Shown here piece by piece: positions 50,279 through 61,157 of a stretch of 64,000 nt of DNA; positions within the stretch are counted from its first letter, which is position 1; the number at the start of each line of letters is the position of its first letter. The stretch covers positions 234,577 to 298,576 of the forward strand of contig NZ_PPQH01000009.1 of the NCBI RefSeq assembly GCF_002902385.1, read 5' to 3'. The DNA comes from Staphylococcus intermedius NCTC 11048 (lineage in GTDB: Bacteria; Bacillota; Bacilli; Staphylococcales; Staphylococcaceae). A program made the position numbers and the translations under genes. The notes beneath the pieces are model-generated. The model worked only from the letters and a program-made list of their open reading frames with translations, was not told the origin of the DNA and did not search any database.

Positions 50279-50313
50279 ACTGATGAGGCATAATGTCTTG
50301 TCAGTTTTTTTAT
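50279..50313 (+). terminator. Terminator after pgi
   Basis: ACTGATGAGGCAT at 50279-50291 pairs imperfectly with ATGTCTTGTCAGT at 50293-50305, followed by seven T in TTTTTTTATTG. Confidence 0.85.
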
Positions 50314-50519
50314 TGCGAGCGTCGATTGAATTTTGACATAGATGACCGATTTGTATTATGAGTATATTTGTCATCGCTCTCATTGTTCAAAGTGAATGAA
50401 TAGATGAACGCAAACAAACAATGAAGCGTGTGATTTAAATGTAAAAGTTAACGTTTTAAGAGAAATTATGATAAGATAAAATTTGTTATGATGAATTTGA
50501 AATGATTGGGAGTGCAAAA

Positions 50520-51038
50520 TTGAAGTTTCTGTTAAAGATGACATTCGCCTTAATGAGTGCAATGGTAGTTTTAGCCGTCATCGTCTTGCTTGTTGTGATA
50601 CCCTATGAAGTAAAGCATCAAAATATGGACACGACACTTCAACCTCACGATCGGCTGTTGGTGAATAAACTCGCACCACGCTTCAATGGGATTCATCATC
50701 AAGATATCGTGGTCTACCGTGTCGATCAACAATATCGTGTTGGACGTGTGATTGGCGAACCTGGGCAATCGGTGGAATTTCAAAATGGCGACTTGTATTT
50801 GGACCATACGCCTGTGAAAGAATCGTATGTGCACCAACAAGATCATAAGTCGTGGTCATTGAAATCACTGCCGAATTCAGAAAGTGACATCATTCCTCCA
50901 AACACGTATTTAATATTAAACGATCAACGTGATGATGGTGCGGATTCGCGAACGTTTGGTCTCATTAAGAAATCAAATATTGAAGGTAAGTTATGGCTTC
51001 GTTATTATCCTTTCGATAGAATAACGACTCATTTTTAA
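50520..51038 (+). CDS. spsA: SpsA, catalytically inactive signal peptidase I homologue
   Basis: 172-residue membrane protein of the S26 signal peptidase family. One N-terminal membrane helix spans about residues 8-28. The catalytic Ser is replaced: the segment that reads GDSMDPTL in SpsB is HQNMDTTL here (Asn35). The catalytic Lys is also missing: VGRVIG (Gly75) stands where SpsB has VKRIIG. The C-terminal LNDQRDDGADSRTFGLI is conserved. GGGAG is 7 bases from TTG 50520, giving MKFLLKM; the ATG at 50502 precedes the ribosome site. Located directly before spsB as in S. aureus, it may assist SpsB or bind signal peptides; its role is unknown. Confidence 0.93.
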   Translation: MKFLLKMTFALMSAMVVLAVIVLLVVIPYEVKHQNMDTTLQPHDRLLVNKLAPRFNGIHHQDIVVYRVDQQYRVGRVIGEPGQSVEFQNGDLYLDHTPVKESYVHQQDHKSWSLKSLPNSESDIIPPNTYLILNDQRDDGADSRTFGLIKKSNIEGKLWLRYYPFDRITTHF

Positions 51039-51056
51039 AATAAGAGGTGTAAAACT

Positions 51057-51635
51057 GTGAAAAAAGAGACAATAGAATGGCTGCTGTCTATAGGATTAGC
51101 ATTATTGATTGTAGGTCTACTGTATGCATTTGTCATTAAACCGTACAATATTAAAGGGGATTCCATGGATCCTACATTAAAAGATGGCGAAAGAGTCATC
51201 GTTAACAAACTTGGTAAAACTTTAGGTCATTTAGATAATGGAAATGTGATTGTATTCCATGCAGATGAAACGAATGACTATGTGAAACGTATTATCGGTA
51301 AACCGGGAGACCATGTTGTTTATAAAGATGATCAACTTTATCTTAATGGCAAAAAAGTAGATGAACCTTATTTAGATTACAATCTTAAACATAAGACATA
51401 TGAACAAATTACAGGTTCTTTTGATTCTAAAGACTTACCAGGCAGTAACGGCGAGGCACAGATTCCGAAAGACAAATATTTGGTGTTAGGTGACAACCGT
51501 GAAGTAAGTAAAGACAGTCGTGCTTTTGGTCTGATTGATAAAGACCAAATCGTAGGGAAAGTCGCATTTAGATTCTGGCCATTGAGTGAATTTAAAATCA
51601 ACTTCAATCCAGATCATACAGATACACAAGAGTAA
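51057..51635 (+). CDS. spsB: SpsB, type I signal peptidase
   Basis: 192-residue active signal peptidase I that removes signal peptides from exported preproteins at the outer face of the membrane. The Ser-Lys dyad is intact as Ser36 in KGDSMDPTL and Lys77 in YVKRIIGKPGD, the same numbers as in S. aureus SpsB. The membrane anchor spans about residues 8-27. The box LGDNREVSKDSRAFG is present. AGAGGTG precedes GTG 51057. It lies 18 bases after spsA and is followed by a terminator. Confidence 0.97.
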   Translation: MKKETIEWLLSIGLALLIVGLLYAFVIKPYNIKGDSMDPTLKDGERVIVNKLGKTLGHLDNGNVIVFHADETNDYVKRIIGKPGDHVVYKDDQLYLNGKKVDEPYLDYNLKHKTYEQITGSFDSKDLPGSNGEAQIPKDKYLVLGDNREVSKDSRAFGLIDKDQIVGKVAFRFWPLSEFKINFNPDHTDTQE

Positions 51636-51683
51636 CAATCATAATACATGATATATTGTTTGCATCAATAAGATAAGAACTTA

Positions 51684-51718
51684 GGCTGGGAGACTATTTC
51701 GTTTTCCCAGCTTTTTCT
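51684..51718 (+). terminator. Terminator after spsAB
   Basis: GGCTGGGA starting at 51684 pairs with TCCCAGCT ending near 51712, followed by a run of T to 51716. Confidence 0.9.
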
Positions 51719-51829
51719 GTGCCAAAGATGCAACATATGACTGACTTTCATAGAGTATCGCAAGCGGTTAATGCTATAATTAATGTTAAATCATGAATCA
51801 TAATTTGGACTTAAGATAGGGGGGATTCG

Positions 51830-54800
51830 ATGTTTCGAACATTATTAGGTCGTGCTGGAACGGGCAAAAGCACACACATGTTAGCGGAAATTAAAGAAAA
51901 AATGAAAGCACAACCGATAGGACAGCCTATCATCATCATTACACCGATGCAGGGGACGTATTTGTATGAACAAGCGCTCGTTAATGATACAGAGTTGTTA
52001 GGCAGTGTGCGTACAGAAGTGTTGCACTTTGAACGGCTTGGACATCGCATTGTGCAAGAATTAGGTGGGGTGCATGAGAAACGTTTGTCGTCGATTGCGA
52101 TTGAGATGATGATTTACGATATTTTACAAGAGACACAGCAAGAGTTGAAGTTGTATCGTTCACAAGTACGTTATATGGGGTTTAGTACAAAAGTGCGTGA
52201 ACAAATTCAAGATTTTGAAAAATATGCCGTGACGCCTGAGATGGTATCAGAAATGGCTGTAGATGAGCATCTTGATCCGCGTACACGTCATAAGTTATAT
52301 GATATTGCGCTGATTTATGAAAAACTGCAAGAACGTCTGTCCTCGGAATATTTTACCGGTGAAGCGTTGATGAATCGACTCGTCACGTTGATTCCACAGT
52401 CGCAATGGCTCAAACAAGCAGAAATATACATAGATGGTTTCCACAACTTTTCTACCCAAGAATATCAAATGATTGAAGCATTGGTAAAACATGTGAAGTC
52501 TGTGACAGTCGCACTCACAACAAACGGTGATTCAGATGCATTAAGTATGTTTCGAAAGCCATCTGAGTCATTGCGTCATTTTGAGGAGATGGCTCAGCGC
52601 ATACAACAACCACTTGAACGGCTGTATTTTAATTCGCAGCAACGTTTTAAGTCTCAGTCATTACGCGTGTTAGAAGCGCAATTTGATGCATTGCAACCTG
52701 AAAGTCATCATACCGCAGACGACGGGGTTCGTATCATAGAAGCACCGACGACACGTGAAGAAGTGAATGAACTGGCACGTGCGATTTTAAGAGATGTGCG
52801 TGAAAAACAATACCGTTATCAAGATATTGCAATTTTGTATCGTGATCCAGCTTACGTTTATTTATTAGATGCGATATTGCCACAATATGATATTCCGTAC
52901 AATATTGACGTCAAAAAATCAATGACGCATCATCCAATTATGGAAATGTTACGTGCCTTAATCGAAGTGTTACAAACCGATTGGCAGTTTGAACCGTTGA
53001 TGCGTTTGTTGAAAACGAATGTCTTAACGCAAACATTTTCAGACAGTGCGTATTTAGTCCATTTATTGGAAAACTTTGCGATTGAGCGTGGTATTTATGG
53101 TAAACGTTGGGTCGATCCACAATATTTCGAACTGAATCAATTTCGTAAAATGGGCATCCGACCGAATGACCCGTTGACCGAAGAAGAGACGGCGACGTTT
53201 GAACGTGTCATTGATTTAAAAACGAATGTGTTTAATAAGCTGATGAATTTTGAAGAAAAGTTAGCACAAGGTTCAAATGCCAAAGCGTTTGCGACATATT
53301 TTTATGAAGCGATGGAAGATTTTGAATTGCCGAATCAATTAATGACGCAGCGTGACATGTTGGATCAGCAAGGTGAACATGAAGCGGCGGAAGAAATCGA
53401 TCAAATTTGGAATGGGTTTATTCGTGTGTTGGACGATGTCGTGACTGTGTTTGGTGAACGTGAAATGACATTGACACGCTTTTTAGAAGTGTTGGATGTC
53501 GGTTTGAACGAACTCGAATTTTCAATGATTCCACAAACGTTAGATCAAGTGACGATTGGGACGATGGATTTAGCGAAAGTGGACAATAAAAAACACATTT
53601 ATATGATTGGCATGAATGATGGTGTGATGCCGCAAGCGATTAACGGTTCGGGACTTATTTCTGATAATGAAAAGAAAGATTTTGAAACGTATGCGGGTGT
53701 GCAGTTGAGTCCAACTTCAGATATTTTACAAATGGATGAAGCTTTCGTCTGTTATTTTGCGATGACACGTGGGACAGATGCAGTGACATTTTCATACAGT
53801 CTGATGGATGCGAGTGGTGCTGAGCGTGAGAAAAGCCCATTTTTAAATGATGTGCTTCAAATGTTTCAAAATTTGGACATCACGCAATTAACACATGAGC
53901 AAGCGCGTGACACTTTGTTATTAATCGAGCACCCACATCAAACGAAAGTGCATCTATTCGAAGCGTTTAAAACGTGGTTAGATGAAGGATTAATTTCGGA
54001 TACATGGTTTACGACATATGCAGTGATGGCACAATATCCACAACTCGATGAGGGTCTGGCACATTTGAAATCGGCACTCACGTACAACAATGACACGGTG
54101 CAACTCGATGCGGACTTGACGACACAGTTATACGGTGAAGCGATTCATGCGAGTGTGTCCCGTTTTGAAGGATATCAAAGCTGTCCATTTAAGCACTATA
54201 CATCGCACGGCTTGAAACTGAATGAGCGGACGAAATATCAACTGCAAAACTTTGACTTAGGGACAATTTTCCATGACGTACTCAAATATATTGCTGACAA
54301 GGTAGAAGGGCGTTTTAACCAGTTAACAGAGCTTCAAATTGCACAATTGACGAATGAAGCATTGAAGACATTGTTACCCCATGTACAATTTAATTTGTTG
54401 AATTCAACGTCGTATTATCGCTATTTATCACAACGAATTGGCGCTATCGTGCAAGCGACATTGTATGCGATGAAGTACCAAACATCGCATTCTCAATTTA
54501 AGCCAATCGCCTTTGAAAAGTCTTTCCGTAAATCACCGAAAGACGCATCAGAACTGAAAGCAGAAACGTTGTATACGTCACAAGGGATGCCGATTTATAT
54601 TCGTGGTCAAATTGATCGTATTGATACGTACCAAAAAAATAATAAAAGCTTCGTCAATATTATCGATTACAAATCATCATCAACAAGCGCGTCACTCGAT
54701 TTGGTAAAAGTGTATTACGGGTTGCAAATGCAAATGATGACGTATATGGATATTGCGTTACAAAACAAGGAACGTTTAGGTTTAGTGGAAGAAGTGAAAC

Positions 54801-55294
54801 CAGGCGGCTTTTTATACATGTACGTGCATCAGTTTAGAGATGAAAAGCGGGCGTGGAATGAGATCCAAGCGGCCAAATTAGATGAAGCCTTTTTGAAGTC
54901 TTATCAACTGCAAGGCTTACTCAACAATGATGTCGATGTGTTGGACGCTTATGATGAGCGATTGACGAGTGGCTTTAAATCAGACATTGTCCCACTCGGT
55001 ATGAAAAAAGACGGTAGCTTGAATGCGACGAGTAAAGTGGCTGACGAAGCAACGATTTATAAATTAATTCAACATAATAAGCAAAACTTTGTAGATATTG
55101 CGAGTCGTATTATGGATGGCCACAATGAAGTCGCGCCGATACAATACCGCAATCAATTGCCATGCCAATATTGTCAGTATCAAGCCGTCTGTCACGTCGA
55201 TAGTATGATTGATAGTCCGAAATATCGTCGTGTTGATGAAAAAATTAAGCCACTAGAAATATTGGCAGCAGAAGAAGAGGAGGATGACGTATGA
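51830..55294 (+). CDS. addB: AddB, ATP-dependent nuclease/helicase subunit B
   Basis: 1154-residue subunit of the AddAB (RexAB-like) helicase-nuclease that processes double-strand breaks and loads RecA after Chi. The Walker A-like GRAGTGKST is at residues 6-14. The C-terminal RecB-type nuclease domain has [10 protein letters not shown] and IIDYKSSS. A [4Fe-4S] cluster is predicted from Cys785 (QSCPFKHY) with Cys1112, Cys1115 and Cys1121 ([11 protein letters not shown]). It overlaps addA by 4 bases (ATGA). TATAAT at 51775-51780 may be its promoter -10. Confidence 0.96.
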   Translation: MFRTLLGRAGTGKSTHMLAEIKEKMKAQPIGQPIIIITPMQGTYLYEQALVNDTELLGSVRTEVLHFERLGHRIVQELGGVHEKRLSSIAIEMMIYDILQETQQELKLYRSQVRYMGFSTKVREQIQDFEKYAVTPEMVSEMAVDEHLDPRTRHKLYDIALIYEKLQERLSSEYFTGEALMNRLVTLIPQSQWLKQAEIYIDGFHNFSTQEYQMIEALVKHVKSVTVALTTNGDSDALSMFRKPSESLRHFEEMAQRIQQPLERLYFNSQQRFKSQSLRVLEAQFDALQPESHHTADDGVRIIEAPTTREEVNELARAILRDVREKQYRYQDIAILYRDPAYVYLLDAILPQYDIPYNIDVKKSMTHHPIMEMLRALIEVLQTDWQFEPLMRLLKTNVLTQTFSDSAYLVHLLENFAIERGIYGKRWVDPQYFELNQFRKMGIRPNDPLTEEETATFERVIDLKTNVFNKLMNFEEKLAQGSNAKAFATYFYEAMEDFELPNQLMTQRDMLDQQGEHEAAEEIDQIWNGFIRVLDDVVTVFGEREMTLTRFLEVLDVGLNELEFSMIPQTLDQVTIGTMDLAKVDNKKHIYMIGMNDGVMPQAINGSGLISDNEKKDFETYAGVQLSPTSDILQMDEAFVCYFAMTRGTDAVTFSYSLMDASGAEREKSPFLNDVLQMFQNLDITQLTHEQARDTLLLIEHPHQTKVHLFEAFKTWLDEGLISDTWFTTYAVMAQYPQLDEGLAHLKSALTYNNDTVQLDADLTTQLYGEAIHASVSRFEGYQSCPFKHYTSHGLKLNERTKYQLQNFDLGTIFHDVLKYIADKVEGRFNQLTELQIAQLTNEALKTLLPHVQFNLLNSTSYYRYLSQRIGAIVQATLYAMKYQTSHSQFKPIAFEKSFRKSPKDASELKAETLYTSQGMPIYIRGQIDRIDTYQKNNKSFVNIIDYKSSSTSASLDLVKVYYGLQMQMMTYMDIALQNKERLGLVEEVKPGGFLYMYVHQFRDEKRAWNEIQAAKLDEAFLKSYQLQGLLNNDVDVLDAYDERLTSGFKSDIVPLGMKKDGSLNATSKVADEATIYKLIQHNKQNFVDIASRIMDGHNEVAPIQYRNQLPCQYCQYQAVCHVDSMIDSPKYRRVDEKIKPLEILAAEEEEDDV

Positions 55295-58200
55295 TTCCAA
55301 CAAAACCTGATCACGTACAGTGGACCGATGCACAGTGGGAAAGCATCTATGCTAAAGGACAAGATGTGCTCGTGGCAGCAGCGGCTGGTTCTGGTAAGAC
55401 CGCAGTACTGGTTGAACGAATCATTCAGCGTATTTTACGTGACGGAATCGATGTGGACCGCTTGCTTGTCGTAACATTTACGAACTTAAGTGCACGCGAA
55501 ATGAAACATCGTGTTGAAGCACGTATTCAACAAGCAGCAATTGAAGATCCTTCTAATCAACATTTAAAAAATCAACGTACAAAAATACACCAAGCGCAAA
55601 TTTCGACGTTGCATAGTTTTTGTTTGCGATTGATTCAGCAACATTATGACGTGTTGGACATTGATCCGAACTTTAGAACAGCGAGTGAAGTTGAGAATGT
55701 TTTGTTGCTTGAAGAAGTGATTGATGACGTATTTGAAGCGCATTACGATCGATTAGATCCGACCTTTGTGACGCTCACTGAACATATTTCTACAGACCGC
55801 GATGATGCTGCATTACGCCAGATGGTGAAGCATTTATATTATTTTAGTATTGCGAATCCTGACCCTATCAACTGGTTGCATTCACTCGATCAACCTTATT
55901 TGGAACGTCATCTACAACAGCACTATTTAGATATTTTAAACAAGTACATTCGTTTATATTTAGAAGCGGCACAAAATGCGATAGAAGAAGCGTATCATCA
56001 GTTTGAATTAGTTGGCGATTTTCCAAAACATGTTGAATTTATTGATGGACATAGACAATTTTTGAGACAACTGTTAAGTGAACGGCACATTGATAAATCC
56101 GCATTGGCTGAATATCAACTCGGGCGTATACCGACAAAACCGAAAGCTGTGAAAGAAGATCCGATGCTCGATGCGGCTTATGAGAACTTTAAAGCGTATT
56201 ATGAGCAATTTAAAGATAATCTTAATGCAGTGAAATCGACTTTTGTTGGACGTGGTGATGAGACGTTGCTTGAGGAATTACAACATTTGGCACCGCGTGT
56301 GAATTATTTGGCGACCTTAACAGAAGACGTCATTCATGCATTTAGTCGTGCGAAACGAGCGCGTAATATTTTAGACTTCTCGGATTATGAACATTTTGCG
56401 TTACAAATTTTAAGAGATCAAAATGGTGAGCCGTCAGAAATTGCCGCATTGTATCGTGAACGTTTTGAAGAAATTTTAGTCGACGAATATCAAGATACCA
56501 ACCGTGTGCAAGAGAGTATTATTGCGAGCATTAAACGTGGCGATGAATCCAATGGCAACTTATTTATGGTGGGGGACGTGAAACAGTCGATTTATAAATT
56601 TAGACAAGCAGATCCGAGTCTATTTATCGAAAAATACCAACGTTTTAATCAACCCGATCAGTCGAGTGGTTGGCGGATTGATTTATCACAAAACTTCCGT
56701 TCACGTAAAGAAGTGCTTTCAACGACGAACTATTTGTTTGATCATATGATGGATGCTGAAGTCGGTGAAATTGAGTATGATGCGGCCGCCAAACTTTATT
56801 ACGGGGCGCCGTATGATGAAGTCGATATCCCTGTGCAATTCAATGTGCTTATGGTTGATAAAGACAGAGAGATGACCGCGAGTGAACAAGAAGCCTATTT
56901 TATCGCAAAACAAGTACAGACCATTCTTGAAACGAAAAAAGTATATGATGCGAAAACAGGCGCGTATCGTCAGGCGCAATATAAAGATATTGTGATTCTT
57001 GAGAGAAGTTATAGTAATGCGCGACTTATTCAACAAGCGTTTAAAGATCAAGACATTCCGCTATTTGTGAATAGTAAGCAAGGCTATTTTGAACAAACTG
57101 AAATTCGGTTAATGTTGTCATTTTTACGGACGATTGATAATCCGCTACAAGATATTTATTTAGTCGGCTTAATGCGTTCGGTGATTTATCAATTTACAGA
57201 AGATGAACTCGCTAAAATTCGTATTGTGTCGCCTCAAGACAACTATTTCTATCAATCGATTCAACATTACATTGAGGATGAAGCGGCGGACCCTGCGATT
57301 GTGGCAAAGTTAAAGCCATTTTTAAATGATTTAGCACGCTACCAAGAATACAGTCAGCATCATCCGGTATATCAACTCATCGACAAATTGTTTAATGATC
57401 ACTACATTATTCAATATTTTAGTGCTTTAGTCGGTGGGCGTGGCCGTCGTGCAAATTTACATGGTTTGTTTAATAAAGCTGTTGATTTTGAAAATTCTAG
57501 CTTCCGCGGTTTATTCCAATTTATTCGTTTTATCGACCAAATGATTGAACGCGGTAAAGACTTTGGTGAAGAAAATGTCATTGGTCCAAATGATAACGTG
57601 GTGCGTATGATGACCATCCATAGCAGTAAAGGGCTAGAGTTTCCATTTGTTATTTATTCAGGCTTGACGCGTAGTTTTAATAAAAGTGATTTAGGAAAGC
57701 CAGTCGTGCTCAATCAACATGAAGGTCTCGGCTTACAATATTACGATGAGACGCAAGGGCTGTTTTATCCATCGCTCATATCTATGAGTATCGATTTGAT
57801 CAATCAAAAAGAGATGATCTCTGAAGAAATGCGACTCATTTATGTTGCGTTAACACGAGCGAAAGAACAACTCATTTTAATCGGGACATCCAAAAAAGAA
57901 GAAGAACTCGATATGATGGCAGCTGCAACAATTGCTGATGAAAAATTAACCGCGATTGATCGATTTAATGCGAAACATCCATTTCAGTTGTTGTATAGTA
58001 TTTTGAGTAAGCATCAAAATACGAGTATCCAACGTCACCAACGTTTTGAGGTCGATATTGAGTCGTTAGATGCAGCGGTAAAACCACGTTTAAAGTTACA
58101 ACATATCGAAGCGGGGGATGTCCTCCCAACTGAGCAAGATTTGGCAACGTATCAAGGTCATGCCATTGAAACATTAGAGGCGCGACTTGCATCTACGCCA

Positions 58201-58935
58201 TTAGACGATGAACTAGCGCAACGTGTCATGCAACAATTACTGTACGTGTATCCGTATGGGCAAGCCGTTCAACAAGCTTCGAAACAGTCTGTGTCCGAGC
58301 TGAAGCGCCAACTGGATACAGAACAAGCTGACACGAATTATGAGCGTGTCCGTCAATATCGTCTCGGTGTGGCTACTTATGAACGTCCGCAATTTTTACA
58401 AGAACAACAACACAGCGCAACAGAAGTAGGCACATTGATGCATACTGTCATGCAACATCTGCCATTTACTGAGGATGGATTATCGGATCAAGCATTAAAT
58501 GATTATATCGAATCATTAGTCGAACGTTCCATCATTCATGAACGTGATGTCAATGTCATCGCGATGGAAGAAATTAAACGCTTTATCCAAAGTCCATTGT
58601 ATGCACGTATTGCGCAAAGTAATGAAGTCTATACCGAAATTCCATTTGTCGTTAATCAACATGAAGTCGAACATACAGCAGATACGACAGATGCGTCGAT
58701 TATTCAAGGGATGATTGACCTCGTCTTTAAAGAAAACGGTCATTATTACTTTGTTGATTATAAAACAGATGCGCTCATTCGTCGTAAAGGTATGTCAGAT
58801 GAAGACTTAGAAAAACAATTAAAAGAAAAATATCGGATTCAAATGCAATATTATCAACGTGCTTTAGAAACCATTTTAAAATGTCCAGTCAACGGCTATT
58901 TGTACTTCTTTAAATATGGAGAGCTAGAGATTTAA
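55291..58935 (+). CDS. addA: AddA, ATP-dependent helicase/nuclease subunit A
   Basis: 1214-residue UvrD/RecB-like 3'-5' helicase with a C-terminal nuclease. Walker A is [15 protein letters not shown] at about 32, motif II is LVDEYQDTN, motif III includes [17 protein letters not shown], motif V is [12 protein letters not shown], and motif VI is [14 protein letters not shown]. The nuclease motif at the end is [21 protein letters not shown]. Translation is coupled to addB through an ATGA overlap. All helicase and nuclease motifs are intact, so the complex should be functional. Confidence 0.97.
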   Translation: MIPTKPDHVQWTDAQWESIYAKGQDVLVAAAAGSGKTAVLVERIIQRILRDGIDVDRLLVVTFTNLSAREMKHRVEARIQQAAIEDPSNQHLKNQRTKIHQAQISTLHSFCLRLIQQHYDVLDIDPNFRTASEVENVLLLEEVIDDVFEAHYDRLDPTFVTLTEHISTDRDDAALRQMVKHLYYFSIANPDPINWLHSLDQPYLERHLQQHYLDILNKYIRLYLEAAQNAIEEAYHQFELVGDFPKHVEFIDGHRQFLRQLLSERHIDKSALAEYQLGRIPTKPKAVKEDPMLDAAYENFKAYYEQFKDNLNAVKSTFVGRGDETLLEELQHLAPRVNYLATLTEDVIHAFSRAKRARNILDFSDYEHFALQILRDQNGEPSEIAALYRERFEEILVDEYQDTNRVQESIIASIKRGDESNGNLFMVGDVKQSIYKFRQADPSLFIEKYQRFNQPDQSSGWRIDLSQNFRSRKEVLSTTNYLFDHMMDAEVGEIEYDAAAKLYYGAPYDEVDIPVQFNVLMVDKDREMTASEQEAYFIAKQVQTILETKKVYDAKTGAYRQAQYKDIVILERSYSNARLIQQAFKDQDIPLFVNSKQGYFEQTEIRLMLSFLRTIDNPLQDIYLVGLMRSVIYQFTEDELAKIRIVSPQDNYFYQSIQHYIEDEAADPAIVAKLKPFLNDLARYQEYSQHHPVYQLIDKLFNDHYIIQYFSALVGGRGRRANLHGLFNKAVDFENSSFRGLFQFIRFIDQMIERGKDFGEENVIGPNDNVVRMMTIHSSKGLEFPFVIYSGLTRSFNKSDLGKPVVLNQHEGLGLQYYDETQGLFYPSLISMSIDLINQKEMISEEMRLIYVALTRAKEQLILIGTSKKEEELDMMAAATIADEKLTAIDRFNAKHPFQLLYSILSKHQNTSIQRHQRFEVDIESLDAAVKPRLKLQHIEAGDVLPTEQDLATYQGHAIETLEARLASTPLDDELAQRVMQQLLYVYPYGQAVQQASKQSVSELKRQLDTEQADTNYERVRQYRLGVATYERPQFLQEQQHSATEVGTLMHTVMQHLPFTEDGLSDQALNDYIESLVERSIIHERDVNVIAMEEIKRFIQSPLYARIAQSNEVYTEIPFVVNQHEVEHTADTTDASIIQGMIDLVFKENGHYYFVDYKTDALIRRKGMSDEDLEKQLKEKYRIQMQYYQRALETILKCPVNGYLYFFKYGELEI

Positions 58936-58954
58936 AGGGTAGTACTTCAAAAAT

Positions 58955-58984
58955 TTGTGATTTGTCTAAATTTTTCGTTATAAT
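58955..58984 (+). promoter_or_regulatory. Candidate promoter of the FAH-family gene
   Basis: TTGTGA at 58955-58960, an 18-base spacer, and a perfect TATAAT at 58979-58984. About 33 bases upstream of the start. Confidence 0.65.
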
Positions 58985-59017
58985 ATGACTAAGATATACG
59001 TTAGGAGCTGATGATGA

Positions 59018-59923
59018 ATGAAATTTCTATCATTCAAACATAAAGGTGAAACTTCATACGGAGTGAAGGTAAAAAGAGAAGAAGCAGCTTGGGATTTAAA
59101 GCAAGTCTTCGCAAATTTTGGTGAAGGTGATTTCCATCCGCGAACATTGCTCGAAGGATTACAACAAAACCAAACATTAGACTTTCAAGAACAAGTACGT
59201 AAAGCAGTTGTTGCTGCAGAAAATAGTGGCAACGGTGATGCGTATAAAGTGAAATTTGAAGATATCGAGTTTTTACCACCAGTAACACCTACAAATAACG
59301 TCATAGCATTTGGACGTAATTATAAAGCACATGCAGAAGAGTTAAAACATGAAGTGGATCGTTTATATGTATTTACGAAAGCAGCTTCGTCATTAACAGG
59401 TGATGAAAGTACAATTCCAAACCACCAAGATATTACGGACGCTTTAGATTATGAAGGTGAACTTGGTGTTGTGATTGGTAAATCAGGTGAAAAAATTCCA
59501 AAAGGCTTAGCGTTGGATTATGTTTATGGTTACACGATTATTAATGACATCACAGACCGTAATGCACAAAAAGCCCATGACCAAGCTTTCTTATCTAAAA
59601 GTTTAACGGGTGGGTGTCCAATGGGGCCTTACATCGTGACAAAAGATGAACTCCCAACACCTGAAAATGTAAATATTGTCACTAAAGTCAACAATGAAAT
59701 TCGTCAAGACGGTAATACATCACAAATGATTTTAAAAATTGATGAGTTGATTGAAGAAATTTCAAAATATGTGGCGTTACACCCAGGAGATATTATTGCG
59801 ACGGGTACACCAGCAGGCGTTGGAGCTGGCATGAATCCGCCGAAGTTTTTACAACCAGGTGATGAAGTGAAAGTTACGATTGATAATATTGGAACGTTAA
59901 CTAACTTTATTGCGAAAGATTAA
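59018..59923 (+). CDS. Fumarylacetoacetate hydrolase family protein
   Basis: 301-residue FAH-family protein. The C-terminal catalytic domain (about 85-300) has the metal site set: [21 protein letters not shown] and the segment [17 protein letters not shown], and ends [16 protein letters not shown]. An N-terminal FAA_hydrolase_N-like domain precedes it. Members act as C-C hydrolases, acylpyruvases or oxaloacetate decarboxylases; without tyrosine-degradation genes nearby, acylpyruvase or oxaloacetate decarboxylase is more plausible. Single gene with its own promoter and terminator. Confidence 0.9.
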   Translation: MKFLSFKHKGETSYGVKVKREEAAWDLKQVFANFGEGDFHPRTLLEGLQQNQTLDFQEQVRKAVVAAENSGNGDAYKVKFEDIEFLPPVTPTNNVIAFGRNYKAHAEELKHEVDRLYVFTKAASSLTGDESTIPNHQDITDALDYEGELGVVIGKSGEKIPKGLALDYVYGYTIINDITDRNAQKAHDQAFLSKSLTGGCPMGPYIVTKDELPTPENVNIVTKVNNEIRQDGNTSQMILKIDELIEEISKYVALHPGDIIATGTPAGVGAGMNPPKFLQPGDEVKVTIDNIGTLTNFIAKD

Positions 59924-59933
59924 TATGTAAAGA

Positions 59934-59966
59934 AGCATCAAGCGATTTTGCGCTTGGTGCTTTTTG
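59934..59966 (+). terminator. Terminator after the FAH-family gene
   Basis: AGCATCAAGCG at 59934-59944 pairs with CGCTTGGTGCT at 59951-59961, followed by TTTT. Confidence 0.93.
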
Positions 59967-59989
59967 CATTGATGTCGTAGTTAGTGTTT

Positions 59990-60275
59990 TTAAATTGCCG
60001 AACTCGCTCTCGCGTTACCCAAGGGATTGCCTCAACTCAATTTGGCTTGATTAAAGTGTACATTTATTAGAAGCCAAATTGGATTTTGGGAGCAGTACAG
60101 AAATCTCATGTGGAACAAAGATTTCATCGTACTGCCTCCGCAAGGCTGACTAGACTTCTCAAAAGCATGCGTATTGAGAAGTCAGACAACTACTGCGTTA
60201 AACAGTAGCCTCTATCAAAGTTAAAAGACGACATTTTGTTTTTTACTCTATCCCACGGGAGTCTCGAGCGGTTCT
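59990..60275. repeat. Core copy of the four-hairpin repeat, without terminal repeats
   Basis: It carries the same four stems in the same order as 20844-21278: AATTTGGCTT/AAGCCAAATT (60039-60080), GGGAGCAGTAC/GTACTGCCTCC, GACTTCTCAA/TTGAGAAGTC, and CTACTG/CAGTAG, then CGGGAGTCTCGAG. Stem 1 differs from the 20963 copy by a paired C-to-T and G-to-A change that keeps pairing. No TIRs are seen. The remaining intergenic DNA 60276-60590 has no gene. Confidence 0.8.
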
Positions 60276-60593
60276 TGCAATTCAAGAGAATGCGTCAAAG
60301 TGAAAAGGCGTTGCGCAAATCGTATGATGTTTTGACATTCATTTGTTGCATAAAGGTGGAGCAAGGAAGCAGGGAGGTATACGGTGAATGAACTTTATTG
60401 ATTACGATTTTGAGTTCTATTTCTAAGGCGCTAGGTAGGTGTACTCAAGTGGGCATAAAGCAAACGAAGCATCAATTGCAAACTATCATAAAAAAAATGC
60501 ACCAATGTATGTTCTCAAATATGTCTTAAAAATAATGTCGCAATTTTGTTACGATAATCTTTATAAGTGTTTGGATTTTCAATAATTAGGTAA

Positions 60594-60622
60594 TTGAAAT
60601 GTATAGAAGGCTATATTATGTT
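60594..60622 (+). promoter_or_regulatory. Candidate promoter of the YisL-like gene
   Basis: TTGAAA at 60594-60599 and TATGTT at 60617-60622 with a 17-base spacer; the -10 is only fair. Confidence 0.45.
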
Positions 60623-60660
60623 ATGATTGGAAAGATTCGCATTCTAAGGAGGGTACAAAT

Positions 60661-61050
60661 ATGATTTTAATCAACGTACACATTGTAAGTTGGATTATAC
60701 TTTTAATTTTATTTTATGCGACATATGAAAACTATTCAAATAAACAAGGGCCGACGCCGTTATTTAAATCACTTCATATGGCAACACGTTTATTTATGCT
60801 TCTCGTTTTAATTACCGGTTTTTGGCTTGCAATCAAAGCATTTTCAGCTACGGGCGTGAGTCATATGTTAATGACTTTGAAAATGCTTGCAGGTATTGCA
60901 GTGGTCGGTTTAATTGAAGTGACTTTAGCGCGTAAGAAGAAAAAAGCATCAAGTCGTGGTGTATTTATTGCTACTTTCGTTGTAGCCATTGTGACGATTA
61001 TTTTAGGTGCTATTTTACCATGGGGGCCTATTACAGGGTTATTCAAATAA
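60661..61050 (+). CDS. YisL family membrane protein (DUF1516/UPF0344)
   Basis: 129-residue integral membrane protein with four predicted helices, matching the UPF0344/YisL family in length and pattern. Conserved parts are HIVSWIILLILFYATY, KSLHMATRLFMLLVLITGFW and LMTLKMLAGIAVVGLIE. The function is unknown. AAGGAGGG precedes ATG 60661. It converges with the CoA-disulfide reductase gene, sharing a two-way terminator. Confidence 0.88.
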   Translation: MILINVHIVSWIILLILFYATYENYSNKQGPTPLFKSLHMATRLFMLLVLITGFWLAIKAFSATGVSHMLMTLKMLAGIAVVGLIEVTLARKKKKASSRGVFIATFVVAIVTIILGAILPWGPITGLFK

Positions 61051-61112
61051 TCGAACACAAGTTGGAAATGTGAGTCATTCATAAAATGACAACTGTTCAT
61101 ATCAAACAACTC

Positions 61113-61152
61113 AAAAAGCGAAGGATGCTCAATCTGTGATCCTTCGCTTTTT
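61113..61152. terminator. Bidirectional terminator
   Basis: A perfect 14-bp stem (61113-61126 with 61139-61152) with a 12-base loop has A tracts on the left and T tracts on the right, so it works for both convergent genes. Confidence 0.93.
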
Positions 61153-61157
61153 CTATA

